From Bacteriovoracaceae bacterium UBA4097 (GTDB lineage Bacteria > Bdellovibrionota > Bacteriovoracia > Bacteriovoracales > Bacteriovoracaceae), in assembly GCA_002381765.1 (NCBI GenBank), contig DFXX01000030.1:16219-80218 (forward strand): a stretch of DNA of 64,000 bases, written 5' to 3'. A program made the position numbers and the translations under genes. Shown in pieces: positions 35,312 through 43,856 of this stretch (position 1 is the stretch's first letter; the number at the start of each line of letters is the position of its first letter). A model generated the notes under the pieces. The model did not search any database. It was not told the DNA's origin and saw nothing but the letters and a program-made list of their open reading frames with translations.

Positions 35312-36577
35312 TTACCCCTTTACTCTTTGAATATTTGCTCCTAGCTGGGTGAGCTTCTCATCAATTTTCTCATAACCTCTATCAAGGTGATAGACGCGCT
35401 GAATTTCGCTCTCACCATCGGCGATGAGTGAGCACAGAATCAAAGCTGCTGAAGCTCGAAGATCGGTACACATTACAGGAGCACCACTTAATTTCTCCAC
35501 CCCCTCAATTAAGGCAGAATTTCCCTTGAGGGTAATCTTAGTCCCCATGCGGGACATCTCTGGAACATGCATAAATCTATTTTCAAAGATGGTCTCAGTC
35601 ATAAGGGAGTTCCCTTCTGCTGTACTCATGAGTGCCATCATTTGGGCCTGAACATCGGTAGGAAATCCTGGATAAGGGGCAGTTTCCACTGCCGTTCCCT
35701 TGAGTCTATCGGTCTTAATAATTTTTACAAAATCATTACCGACTTCTAATCTTGCTCCCATCTTCACCAGGGTTTCAAGCACATAAGAGAGATGCTTAGG
35801 ATTGAACCCTTGAACTGTAACTTCTCCCTTACTCATTATAGCCGCAATGATAAATGTAGCAGCTTCGATTCTATCGCCAATCACTCTATAAGCTCCCTGA
35901 GCGGGCTTAAGCTCAGAGATATCCATTCCATGAATGGTTATGCGTGCAGAACCTGCGCCTTCAATCTTTACTCCTTGAGCAATGAGAAAATCAGCGAGGT
36001 CATCGATTTCTGGCTCCATTGCCGCATTCTCGATAATAGTTTTTCCTTCGGCCAAAACAGCTGCCATCATAAGATTTTCAGTGGCGCCCACACTAGGAAA
36101 AGGAAGTGTGATGACTGCTCCCTTAAGCTTAGTTGCTTCAGCTTTGATGTATCCATTCTCGATCTCTATCTTCGCTCCTAACTTCTCCATTCCCATCAAA
36201 TGTATGTCGACTGGTCGGGCACCAATGGCGCATCCACCAGGAAGAGAGACCGTCGCTTTTCCATAACGAGCAAGCAGTGGACCAAGTACCAAAACGGACG
36301 CTCTCATGGTTTTAACCAGAGAATAATCAGCATGCTGATTCTTAAGCTGAGAAGCATCTAGAGTTGTCTCCTCACCATCTTTAGTAACGCCTACTCCTAG
36401 ACTCTCTAAGAGCTTAACGATCGTGCGAACATCCATGAGTTCCGGAATGTTCTTAAATTTTACCGGATAAGGGCAAAGAAGGGTGGCCACAAGAATGGGA
36501 AGAGTTGCATTTTTGGCTGATGATATATTCACTATGCCGTTAAGCGTAGAAGGGCCCTGAATGATAAGTTTATCCAT
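35312..36577 (-). CDS. murA: UDP-N-acetylglucosamine 1-carboxyvinyltransferase
   Basis: A 421-residue enzyme of the first committed step of peptidoglycan synthesis. It transfers enolpyruvate from PEP to UDP-GlcNAc. The catalytic Cys is present in the loop PGGCAIGARPVDIHL; this is the fosfomycin target in classic enzymes. SSAKNATLPI near the N-terminus (usually SGAKNAALP) and RVIGDRIEAATF are also typical. The gene is preceded by prmC, prfA and rho on the same strand, an order seen in some Bdellovibrio-like genomes, and is followed by the HIT gene after 3 nt. Confidence 0.95.
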   Translation of the reverse strand: MDKLIIQGPSTLNGIVNISSAKNATLPILVATLLCPYPVKFKNIPELMDVRTIVKLLESLGVGVTKDGEETTLDASQLKNQHADYSLVKTMRASVLVLGPLLARYGKATVSLPGGCAIGARPVDIHLMGMEKLGAKIEIENGYIKAEATKLKGAVITLPFPSVGATENLMMAAVLAEGKTIIENAAMEPEIDDLADFLIAQGVKIEGAGSARITIHGMDISELKPAQGAYRVIGDRIEAATFIIAAIMSKGEVTVQGFNPKHLSYVLETLVKMGARLEVGNDFVKIIKTDRLKGTAVETAPYPGFPTDVQAQMMALMSTAEGNSLMTETIFENRFMHVPEMSRMGTKITLKGNSALIEGVEKLSGAPVMCTDLRASAALILCSLIADGESEIQRVYHLDRGYEKIDEKLTQLGANIQRVKG

Positions 36578-36642
36578 AAAAATCCTTAAATAATTAAAGG
36601 GAGAATATAGCTAAAATATCATTATTTTCATCAATACTCTAT

Positions 36643-37500
36643 CTAAGAACGAGCACTTAAAAATCTATCCCGTCCCGTGTAATCCTGAAGAACAAGGACG
36701 TCCTTAAATCCCAAATCTCTCAACTGATTGGCTTGCTGCTTAAGTTCATTTTCATGACCTTCCATCATGAAGCTCCCATCCTGCTTTAAGGATTTATGAA
36801 CCTGAGTGAAAAAGGCAAAGAACCAGCTTTCATAATCTTGATCATTCAGATAGAGGGCCAGGGACGGTTCATATTCATTAACTTTCGCATGAACCAGATT
36901 CTTATGAGCATCCTCCTTGATATAGGGAGGATTTGAGACGATAAGATCAAACTTTTCCTCAATTCCATAAAGCCTATCGGTGAGAATAAATTCACACCTT
37001 GATTCAAGTCCCAATCTCTTAGCATTAGTCCTCGCAACATTCAGCGCCTCTCTGGATACATCGATCCCCACTCCAAATTCTGCAATCCCTTGGGCAAGAA
37101 GACTTAGGAGTATGACACCACTTCCTACTCCCACATCGAGAACTTTTTTGTAAGGGACTTTTTGAGAGTGAATTATTTTATCAACCAGCAGTTCAGTTTC
37201 AGATCTAGGAATAAGCACATGTCTGTTAACATAAAACTCCCGACCATAAAATTCACTAATTCCTAAAAGGTAAGCAAAGGGTGCTCCCTTGAGAAAATCA
37301 GTCACCAGGTCTTGGGTAATTCGAGTCGATACAGAGTAGTCAGAATCATCTAATTCCAGCGCAGGATTTCTGGATCTTAAAATAAGGAGATCTTTCACTT
37401 CCATAAGAAAGCGCTGAAGGTTAAGGCCTGGATAATTTTGCGAGAGGACTTCAGAATGCCTTGAGAAGAATGAAGTCCAATCTTCTCTTAGTGTCTTTAT
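36643..37500 (-). CDS. prmC: Peptide chain release factor N5-glutamine methyltransferase (ATA start proposed)
   Basis: This enzyme methylates the GGQ glutamine of RF1 using SAM. The SAM site VLDVGVGSGVILLSLL and the catalytic NPPYI are visible. The only ATG in frame (37404) gives 253 residues, about 30 short at the N-terminus before the KGAPFAYLLGISEF motif. Upstream the same frame is open for 32 codons and codes for a plausible helix (WTSFFSRHSEVLSQNYPG). The frame reaches an ATA at 37500-37498 that overlaps the prfA stop as ATAA, with GGGAG about 9 nt before it. With it the protein is 285 residues, near E. coli PrmC (277). No ATG, GTG or TTG lies in that part. The non-standard start is inference. 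Confidence 0.85.
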   Translation of the reverse strand: MKTLREDWTSFFSRHSEVLSQNYPGLNLQRFLMEVKDLLILRSRNPALELDDSDYSVSTRITQDLVTDFLKGAPFAYLLGISEFYGREFYVNRHVLIPRSETELLVDKIIHSQKVPYKKVLDVGVGSGVILLSLLAQGIAEFGVGIDVSREALNVARTNAKRLGLESRCEFILTDRLYGIEEKFDLIVSNPPYIKEDAHKNLVHAKVNEYEPSLALYLNDQDYESWFFAFFTQVHKSLKQDGSFMMEGHENELKQQANQLRDLGFKDVLVLQDYTGRDRFLSARS

Positions 37501-38567
37501 TCTTCTGCTCCCTGAAGGAGGATCGCCTGGTTATGAGCGATGAGCGCATCGATAACTTCATCGATATCGCCGTTCATGAAGTTAGGAAGATTATAGATGG
37601 TAAAATTAATTCTATGATCAGAGATGCGACCCTGAGGATAGTTATAGGTTCTAATTCGCTCTGAGCGATCACCCGTACCGACTAATCCTTTACGGGTAGC
37701 AGCTTCCTTGGCATTGGCCTCTTGCAGGCGTAGATCATAGATCTTTGCCTTTAGGATTTTGAAAGCTTTATCTTTGTTCTTTAACTGGGATCTCTCATCC
37801 TGCATGGCAATCACAATACCAGTAGGTAAGTGAGTAAGTCGGACAGCTGAATCGGAGGTATTCACCGACTGACCACCAGATCCACCTGAGCGGTACACAT
37901 CGATTCTGATCTCATTCATATTGAGTTCCACGTCCCCTACTTCATCAGGTTCGGGCATAACAGCAACGGTAATAGTTGAAGTGTGAACTCGCCCCTGAGC
38001 TTCGGTATCGGGAACACGTTGAACGCGATGAACACCAGATTCATATTTAAGTCGGGAGTAAACCTTATCTCCTGACACGTTTACAACGACTTCTTTAATC
38101 CCACGGTCTCCTTCAGAGATTGATACCATCTCTGATTTCCAGCCCTGGGCCCCAAAGTAGTTTTTATACATTCGCCAAACATCTCCCACGAAGATCGATG
38201 CTTCATCTCCACCAGCTCCTGCGCGGATTTCCAGCAGAACGTTTCTATCATCATTGGGATCTTTAGGAAGAAGCAGGAGTTTTAATTCATGCTCGACGGT
38301 AGGAAGCTTAGCTTCCAGCTCGCCTAATTCTTCCTTGGCCATCTCACGCATCTCTTCATCTTTTTCATTATGAATGATGTCTTTATTGCCTTCGATATCG
38401 GCCACGAGTTTTTTATACTCTCGGAATTTTTGAACGATAGGTTCAATATTAGCGCGCTCGGTATTAATCTCCCGCAACTCAGAAGCCCTGTCATAGAGCG
38501 AGGGATCTCCCAGTCTTTCGGTGAGAGTTTCATATCGTCTTACTACGGCTTCTAGTTTATCGAACAC
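37497..38567 (-). CDS. prfA: Peptide chain release factor 1
   Basis: A 356-residue RF1 that ends translation at UAA and UAG. The catalytic SGGSGGQSVNTSDS loop is present. The tripeptide position reads PDT (VPDTEAQGR) where PAT or PVT is common. The length is normal. The next gene downstream, prmC, encodes its methyltransferase, and the upstream neighbour is a DUF1385 protein (19 nt), a common arrangement in bacteria. Confidence 0.96.
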   Translation of the reverse strand: MFDKLEAVVRRYETLTERLGDPSLYDRASELREINTERANIEPIVQKFREYKKLVADIEGNKDIIHNEKDEEMREMAKEELGELEAKLPTVEHELKLLLLPKDPNDDRNVLLEIRAGAGGDEASIFVGDVWRMYKNYFGAQGWKSEMVSISEGDRGIKEVVVNVSGDKVYSRLKYESGVHRVQRVPDTEAQGRVHTSTITVAVMPEPDEVGDVELNMNEIRIDVYRSGGSGGQSVNTSDSAVRLTHLPTGIVIAMQDERSQLKNKDKAFKILKAKIYDLRLQEANAKEAATRKGLVGTGDRSERIRTYNYPQGRISDHRINFTIYNLPNFMNGDIDEVIDALIAHNQAILLQGAEE

Positions 38568-38586
38568 TGGCAGTCCCTTGAGGCTT

Positions 38587-39717
38587 CTATTCTAAGAATT
38601 CTTTGAGTGTGGAATTGGATGATTCAATTTCGTTGAGATCTTTGATATCGATTTCTTCCAGTTGAATAATCCGACTTTTTGCTTCTTTTAGATTATATTT
38701 CTCTTCTAAAAAAAGAACGGCTTTAATACTTGAAAGGGCTACTTCTAATTGCTCATCATCCGGCTCTTTAGTAGTCAGTTTCTGAAGGAGCATGCCGGGA
38801 GCACTCATGGCCCGCGCCCACCACTTATCTGAACACTTTCCGGAAGCCTTGATAAGCTCATAGCTGATCCCTGCAACAGGAAGCATGAGTACCACTTTAA
38901 ATAATACGGCAACAATATGTCTTAAAATCGGAGGAAGATTTGCTCCAATAGGAACTAGAGTAAACACTCCGGAAAATAAGATGATGGAAATAAGAATGAG
39001 AAAGAAGATAAAGCTGGTTCCACAACGAGGATGAAGGGTGGTGAACTTTCTGGCATTTTCAACCGTTAAATCCAGTCCACCTTCAAAGGTGGCAATCGAT
39101 TTATGTTCGGCCCCATGATATTGGAAAACCCGATAAACATCCTTCATAAAGGATATTCCCCAGATATAGCTCACAAAGATCATGGCCTTAATCACACCAT
39201 CCACCGCATGGAAAGCAAAGCTATCCAGAGTCCAGTTATAACCCAGGACATCTCCGATCCAGAAGGCTACGGCATGGGGGACAAAAACGAAGAGACCAAT
39301 ACCAAAGGCAAATGAGATGGCCATGGTGAGAAAGGTTGTAATATCGACTTTTTCTTTCTTCTTTTGGGAAGCTTCGAATTCCTCAATCGTTTTACCTTTC
39401 TTCAGGGCCTTCTCACGCTCTTCTTCGGCCATGGCAATATTGGCGGAATAGTTAAGAGAAACTACTCCATTGGCCATGGTCTCAATCAACATAAGAACAC
39501 CACGAAGAAAAGGTTTCTTCATGAAGTCTAATTTCTTGGATAATCCGTACCATTGATCCCGTCTAAGACGGATAGAACCATCAGGCTTTCTCACGGCAAC
39601 CACAAAGGCATTCGGAGAGCGCATCATGACTCCTTCAATAACAGCTTGACCACCAATGGAGGTAAACTGCTTCGCAAGGAGTAGGATAATTCTTTTCAAG
39701 GTAGTTTTATTCATCAT
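38587..39717 (-). CDS. DUF1385-family membrane protein
   Basis: A 376-residue protein. The DUF1385 core begins SIGGQAVIEGVMMRSPNAFV and includes YHGAEHKSIATFEGG and LHPRCGTSFIFF. About five membrane segments lie in the C-terminal part (for example 130-152, 170-190, 235-262). The family is usually encoded next to prfA and has no firm role. A charged tail of 50 residues follows the last segment. The start overlaps the rho stop by 4 nt, so it is translationally coupled to rho. Confidence 0.9.
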   Translation of the reverse strand: MMNKTTLKRIILLLAKQFTSIGGQAVIEGVMMRSPNAFVVAVRKPDGSIRLRRDQWYGLSKKLDFMKKPFLRGVLMLIETMANGVVSLNYSANIAMAEEEREKALKKGKTIEEFEASQKKKEKVDITTFLTMAISFAFGIGLFVFVPHAVAFWIGDVLGYNWTLDSFAFHAVDGVIKAMIFVSYIWGISFMKDVYRVFQYHGAEHKSIATFEGGLDLTVENARKFTTLHPRCGTSFIFFLILISIILFSGVFTLVPIGANLPPILRHIVAVLFKVVLMLPVAGISYELIKASGKCSDKWWARAMSAPGMLLQKLTTKEPDDEQLEVALSSIKAVLFLEEKYNLKEAKSRIIQLEEIDIKDLNEIESSNSTLKEFLE

Positions 39718-40961
39718 CCGTTCATTTTATCAAGAAACGAGATATTCGTCTTAGTATCTTTAATTCGCTCAAGTATAAATTCCATGGAATCCATAGTATT
39801 CATAGGGTTTAGTACCCGGCGAAGAACAAATACTCTTTGAAGATCTTTATCATTCATAAGGAGATCTTCCTTACGAGTGGATGACTTATTGATATCCAAG
39901 CATGGGAAAATACGTTTTTCCATAAGCTTACGGTCAAGTTGAATTTCCGAGTTACCAGTACCTTTGAATTCTTCAAAGATAACTTCATCCATTCTTGAAC
40001 CGGTATCGATAAGAGCGGTAGCAATAATGGTAAGAGATCCACCATTTTCGATATTTCTAGCAGCTCCAAAGAATCTCTTTGGCTTATGTAGAGCGTTTGA
40101 GTCAACACCACCTGAGAGAATTTTACCAGACGGTGGAACCACGGTGTTATAAGCACGGGCCAGACGAGTAATAGAGTCGAGAAGAATCACCACGTTTTGC
40201 TTAGCTTCTACTAAACGCTTGGCCTTCTCAATCACCATCTCGGCCACTTGAACGTGACGAGTAGCAGGTTCATCAAAGGTAGATGAAACAACTTCGGCAC
40301 GCACATTGCGCTTCATATCTGTAACTTCTTCCGGACGCTCATCGATTAAAAGAACGATAAGTTTGGTATCAGGATGATTATCAGAAATGGAGTTGGCCAT
40401 ATCCTGCATCAGCATGGTTTTACCAGCTTTAGGCGGGGCCACGATCAAACAACGTTGACCAAATCCTTGTGGAACAAAGAGATCGATAATACGAGTTGAA
40501 TAAGCAGTGGGCTTAGACTCAAGATTGATTCTCTGATCAGGATAAAGGGGAGTTAAGTTATCAAAGAGAACCGTTGAGCGATGCTTTTCCGGATCCTGGA
40601 AGTTGATATGATTAACTTTAAGCAGAGCGAAGTAGCGCTCCCCTTCTTTTGGAGTACGAATCTGACCTTCGATGGTGTCCCCGGTACGAAGACCGAAGCG
40701 ACGAATCTGGGAAGGAGAGACATAGATATCATCCGCGCCTGGCAGATAGTTATAAGAAGGAGATCTTAAAAATCCGAAACCATCTGGAAGGATTTCAAGC
40801 ACACCGTCCCCGAAAATTTCTTCATTATCTTTGGCTTTCTTTGTAAGAAGAGCGAAGATCAATTCATGTTTTTTGAGTCCCGCTGCGTTCTCAATTTGGG
40901 CCTCTTCGGCCATTTTGGTTAGTTCTTCGATGTCTTTTTCACGCAAGGCGCTCAAGTGCAT
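39714..40961 (-). CDS. rho: Transcription termination factor Rho
   Basis: A 415-residue hexameric RNA helicase that ends transcription. An N-terminal helical and cold-shock-like RNA-binding part has VLEILPDGFGFLRSP. The ATPase has the P-loop APPKAGKTMLMQ, Walker B VILLDSITRLARAYN and ends with the LLxKMNG-type C-terminus (FLDKMNG). The length is typical. A leader of over 100 nt (to the promoter near 41081-41108) may allow autogenous attenuation, known for rho in other bacteria. The tight convergent gene ends seen here make Rho particularly relevant. Confidence 0.97.
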   Translation of the reverse strand: MHLSALREKDIEELTKMAEEAQIENAAGLKKHELIFALLTKKAKDNEEIFGDGVLEILPDGFGFLRSPSYNYLPGADDIYVSPSQIRRFGLRTGDTIEGQIRTPKEGERYFALLKVNHINFQDPEKHRSTVLFDNLTPLYPDQRINLESKPTAYSTRIIDLFVPQGFGQRCLIVAPPKAGKTMLMQDMANSISDNHPDTKLIVLLIDERPEEVTDMKRNVRAEVVSSTFDEPATRHVQVAEMVIEKAKRLVEAKQNVVILLDSITRLARAYNTVVPPSGKILSGGVDSNALHKPKRFFGAARNIENGGSLTIIATALIDTGSRMDEVIFEEFKGTGNSEIQLDRKLMEKRIFPCLDINKSSTRKEDLLMNDKDLQRVFVLRRVLNPMNTMDSMEFILERIKDTKTNISFLDKMNG

Positions 40962-41080
40962 TTTGACTCCACTGTAATGTTATAAAAGTTTTCTTTTGTA
41001 CTGATTCATCATGGTTAAGAAAATTTTAGGGATTGTAGTCTCGATAACGAGATTTCGAATATATCTGTTGATTCCTGACT

Positions 41081-41108
41081 ATATTATCCTGAAACCTAAA
41101 TAAGTCAA
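41081..41108 (-). promoter_or_regulatory. Predicted rho promoter
   Basis: On the minus strand TTGACT (41108-41103) is followed after 16 nt by TAATAT (41086-41081). The leader to the rho ATG would be about 113 nt. It overlaps the divergent dinB control region. Confidence 0.4.
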
Positions 41109-41133
41109 TTTTTTGTTTTCCCCTACTCATGTC

Positions 41134-41139
41134 TATAAT
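41134..41139 (+). promoter_or_regulatory. Consensus -10 element upstream of dinB
   Basis: A perfect TATAAT at 41134-41139, with TTGTTT 15 nt before it as a weak -35. No LexA-type box could be recognised between it and the gene. The region is otherwise AT-rich and without a gene (40962-41182). Confidence 0.35.
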
Positions 41140-41218
41140 TTCTTCTATTTAGACTCACAATATCTACGGCAAAAATTTTGGCATGGCTTTATCCGTATTT
41201 TTTCCGTACAATCTCCTT

Positions 41219-42277
41219 ATGAGGAAAATCATTCATCTTGATATGGACGCCTTCTTTGCCGCGGTAGAAATGCGGGACAATCCAAAACTGCGAAATGTTC
41301 CAATGGCCGTTGGTGGCTCTAGTGACCGAAGAGGTGTACTTTGTACCGCTAACTATCTCGCGCGAAAATTCGGTGTTCGCTCTGCTCTTCCCACTGCCCA
41401 TGCCTTAAAGCTTTGTCCGCAATTGGTCTTAGTTAAACCTAATATGCAAAAGTATAAACAAGCTTCTATGGAAGTGTTTGAAATCTTCCATGAGTACACC
41501 GATCTCGTGGAGCCTATGTCTATGGATGAAGCCTACTTAGATGTGACGGGCTCTCATCGCTGTCATGGATCGGCAACTCTTATTGCACAAGAGATACGAA
41601 AACGAATTTTCGAAAAGACCCAGCTCACGGCTTCGGCGGGAATTGCTCCCAATAAACTTCTGGCGAAGATGGCCAGTGACTTCAATAAACCAAATGGTCA
41701 GTTTACTGTCTCTCCTCATGAGGTAGATACTTTTATCAAAGATATACCCGTCGAAAAACTTTGGGGGATAGGAAAGGTTACGGCCAAGAAGCTTCATGAA
41801 ATGGGCATCAGAAAATGCCGGGATCTCCAAATCTATAATCGCAGTGAGATGATTCATCTGTTTGGAAAGTTCGGAGATACTCTTTATGACTTTTGTCGAG
41901 GTCATGATGATAGAGAATTAGAACTGGATTATGAAAGAAAGTCAGTTGGAACCGAAGAGACTTTCGACAGAGACATTAAGAGTTTTGATGAAATGAAGAT
42001 TAATGTTGTAAGACTTATACAGGACTTGCGAAATGATCTTGAACGCTACCAAGACAGGATCATCAAGAACCTGCAGGTTAAAATCAAGTATTACGATTTT
42101 AAGCAGACCACCATTGAGAGGCAACTTCCTTTCTCTGAGGAAAGTTTTCTTGAGCTGTTAGAGGAGCGGTGGTGCCAGGATCCCAGAGCTGTTCGACTCC
42201 TCGGTGTAGGGGTTAAATTTGAAGATGGCAAATCTGAAGAAAGTAAAAAAGGACAGCTGACCCTTCTGGCCGTCTGA
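41219..42277 (+). CDS. dinB: DNA polymerase IV (Y family)
   Basis: A 352-residue translesion polymerase. The start is set at the ATG of MRKIIHLDMDAFFAAVE, the usual N-terminus; an ATG 12 codons earlier (41183) is in frame but adds sequence not typical of the family. The palm carries HLDMDAFF and SMDEAYLDVTG with the catalytic acids. Helix-hairpin-helix (IPVEKLWGIGKVTAKKLHEM) and little-finger parts follow. It is short of a long C-terminal clamp-binding extension but ends GQLTLLAV, resembling a clamp motif (QLxLF-like). ruvX lies 42 nt downstream. Confidence 0.93.
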   Translation: MRKIIHLDMDAFFAAVEMRDNPKLRNVPMAVGGSSDRRGVLCTANYLARKFGVRSALPTAHALKLCPQLVLVKPNMQKYKQASMEVFEIFHEYTDLVEPMSMDEAYLDVTGSHRCHGSATLIAQEIRKRIFEKTQLTASAGIAPNKLLAKMASDFNKPNGQFTVSPHEVDTFIKDIPVEKLWGIGKVTAKKLHEMGIRKCRDLQIYNRSEMIHLFGKFGDTLYDFCRGHDDRELELDYERKSVGTEETFDRDIKSFDEMKINVVRLIQDLRNDLERYQDRIIKNLQVKIKYYDFKQTTIERQLPFSEESFLELLEERWCQDPRAVRLLGVGVKFEDGKSEESKKGQLTLLAV

Positions 42278-42318
42278 ATGGCGGGACAAGTGCCACCTTC
42301 CTGTAGTAGTTTTAAGTT

Positions 42319-42792
42319 ATGAACGAATTTCGACTCCCCTCAGATCATCCTTTGCATTTAAAGACTCTCTTAGCGATGGATTTTGGTGAGAAATTTATTG
42401 GGATTGCCACTTATTGCGTCAATCGTGATCCCTATCCCACTCCTTATGGCAGAATTGCCAATAAGGGCGAGGCCCTCGTTCTAAAAGAACTAAAACAAAT
42501 CATCTCAGATGAATGTGTTGACGAGATTATAATTGGACTGCCTTTCTTAACAGATGGAAAAAAGACAACTTCCACGGCCAGGGCCCAGACTTTCGTGGAT
42601 TTTATCCGCCAGAATATTAATTTGCCTGTGCACGAGCAAGACGAAACCCTTTCCACCTATGAAGCCCAAGAGAGAATGAAAAATTCTCCTCGATATAATT
42701 TCCAAGTAGATTTGTCTCAAATTGATGCTGTAGCCGCTAGTGTAATATTAGAAGATTTTATTCGCCGCACGATAGGTAGTTTGCGGTTATAA
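42319..42792 (+). CDS. ruvX: YqgF/RuvX-family putative Holliday junction resolvase / pre-16S rRNA nuclease
   Basis: A 157-residue RNase H-like fold protein. The first acidic site lies in LLAMDFGEKFIGIA, the second in IIIGLPFLTDG, and the HEQDETLSTYEAQERM motif near the C-terminus is characteristic. E. coli YqgF processes the 5' end of 16S rRNA; a junction resolvase role is also proposed. mltG lies 20 nt downstream, a neighbour pairing common in bacteria. It probably shares an operon with dinB. Confidence 0.9.
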   Translation: MNEFRLPSDHPLHLKTLLAMDFGEKFIGIATYCVNRDPYPTPYGRIANKGEALVLKELKQIISDECVDEIIIGLPFLTDGKKTTSTARAQTFVDFIRQNINLPVHEQDETLSTYEAQERMKNSPRYNFQVDLSQIDAVAASVILEDFIRRTIGSLRL

Positions 42793-42812
42793 TCTTCTTT
42801 CAACTCATTTCG

Positions 42813-43856
42813 ATGGACTTATATATGGTTAAGAAAACGCTGATCTTTACTTTTATCCTTGCTCCACTCATGGCCCTGCTCATGATTGGGACTCATATCG
42901 CTTTTATTTTTAATCAGACCTATGATGGACCTGACGTGAGTTTTACCGTTCGCAGCGGTGAGACCTTTGGAAAAGTAAATCAACGTCTTTATGATCAAGA
43001 GCTCATTTCAAACACCAGACTCTTTCACTATTACGCCAAATATCTGGGGGTCATGACCAAGCTGCGTGCTGGTGAGTTCACGATTCCTCGTGGCTCGAAC
43101 ATGACCCAAGTGATGGATATTCTCATCAATGGTCAGCCCAATCTTAAGAGTGTCACCATCCCTGAAGGGAAAAATATGTACGAGGTTGCTAAGCTCCTTG
43201 AGAGCTCCGGCATAACCAGTGAAGCCAGTTTTTTAGAAGCTGTAAAAAACCCGGACCTCATCACTCTCTTACAAATCAAGGCACCATCTCTAGAAGGTTA
43301 TCTTTATCCAGAGACCTACAGCTTTGCAGGAAATACGCCCGCTAAGCAGATTGCTAAAACCATGGTCGATCTCTTTCATAAGCGAACGGAAGACTTGGAT
43401 TTTAGTCATCCATTTCTCAATAAGCATCAAGTCGTAATACTTGCTTCTATGGTGGAAAAAGAAACCGGTGCCAAGGTCGAGAGACCCGCTATCGCGGGAG
43501 TTTTTACTAATCGATTAAAGAAGCGCATGAGACTTGAATCGGACCCCACCACTATTTATGGAATTTGGGAGAGATACAAAGGTAATATCAGAAAGAAAGA
43601 TCTCCTTGAACTTACTCCTTACAATACCTATAAGATACCTGCCTTGCCAGCGGGCCCCATCTCTAATCCTAGCCTGGCCGCCATTAAAGCGGTCCTAGAT
43701 CCGGAAGAGCATCAGTTTCTATTTTTTGTGAGTAAGAATGACGGAACTCATGTCTTTACCAAAAACTATAAAGATCATCTTCAGGCAGTAAAAGACTATC
43801 AAATCAATTCAAAAGCGAGAGAAGGAAAGAGCTGGCGGGATTTAAAGCAAGATTAA
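42813..43856 (+). CDS. mltG: Endolytic murein transglycosylase
   Basis: A 347-residue inner-membrane enzyme that cuts nascent glycan strands. One membrane helix (about 9-31) precedes a LysM-like part (VRSGETFGKVNQRL) and the catalytic YceG domain with LEGYLYPETY, the Glu of MVEKETG and RLESDPTTIYG. The C-terminal PYNTYKIPALPAGPISNP motif is classic. A second ATG at 42825 (MVKKTLIF) is an equally good start; neither has a clear Shine-Dalgarno. The stop overlaps that of the convergent gene as TTAA. Confidence 0.93.
   Translation: MDLYMVKKTLIFTFILAPLMALLMIGTHIAFIFNQTYDGPDVSFTVRSGETFGKVNQRLYDQELISNTRLFHYYAKYLGVMTKLRAGEFTIPRGSNMTQVMDILINGQPNLKSVTIPEGKNMYEVAKLLESSGITSEASFLEAVKNPDLITLLQIKAPSLEGYLYPETYSFAGNTPAKQIAKTMVDLFHKRTEDLDFSHPFLNKHQVVILASMVEKETGAKVERPAIAGVFTNRLKKRMRLESDPTTIYGIWERYKGNIRKKDLLELTPYNTYKIPALPAGPISNPSLAAIKAVLDPEEHQFLFFVSKNDGTHVFTKNYKDHLQAVKDYQINSKAREGKSWRDLKQD

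Noticed and set aside
41110..41219. LexA/SOS box before dinB
   Set aside because: No CTGT-N8-ACAG or TTAC-N3-GTAA-like palindrome was seen in the leader.
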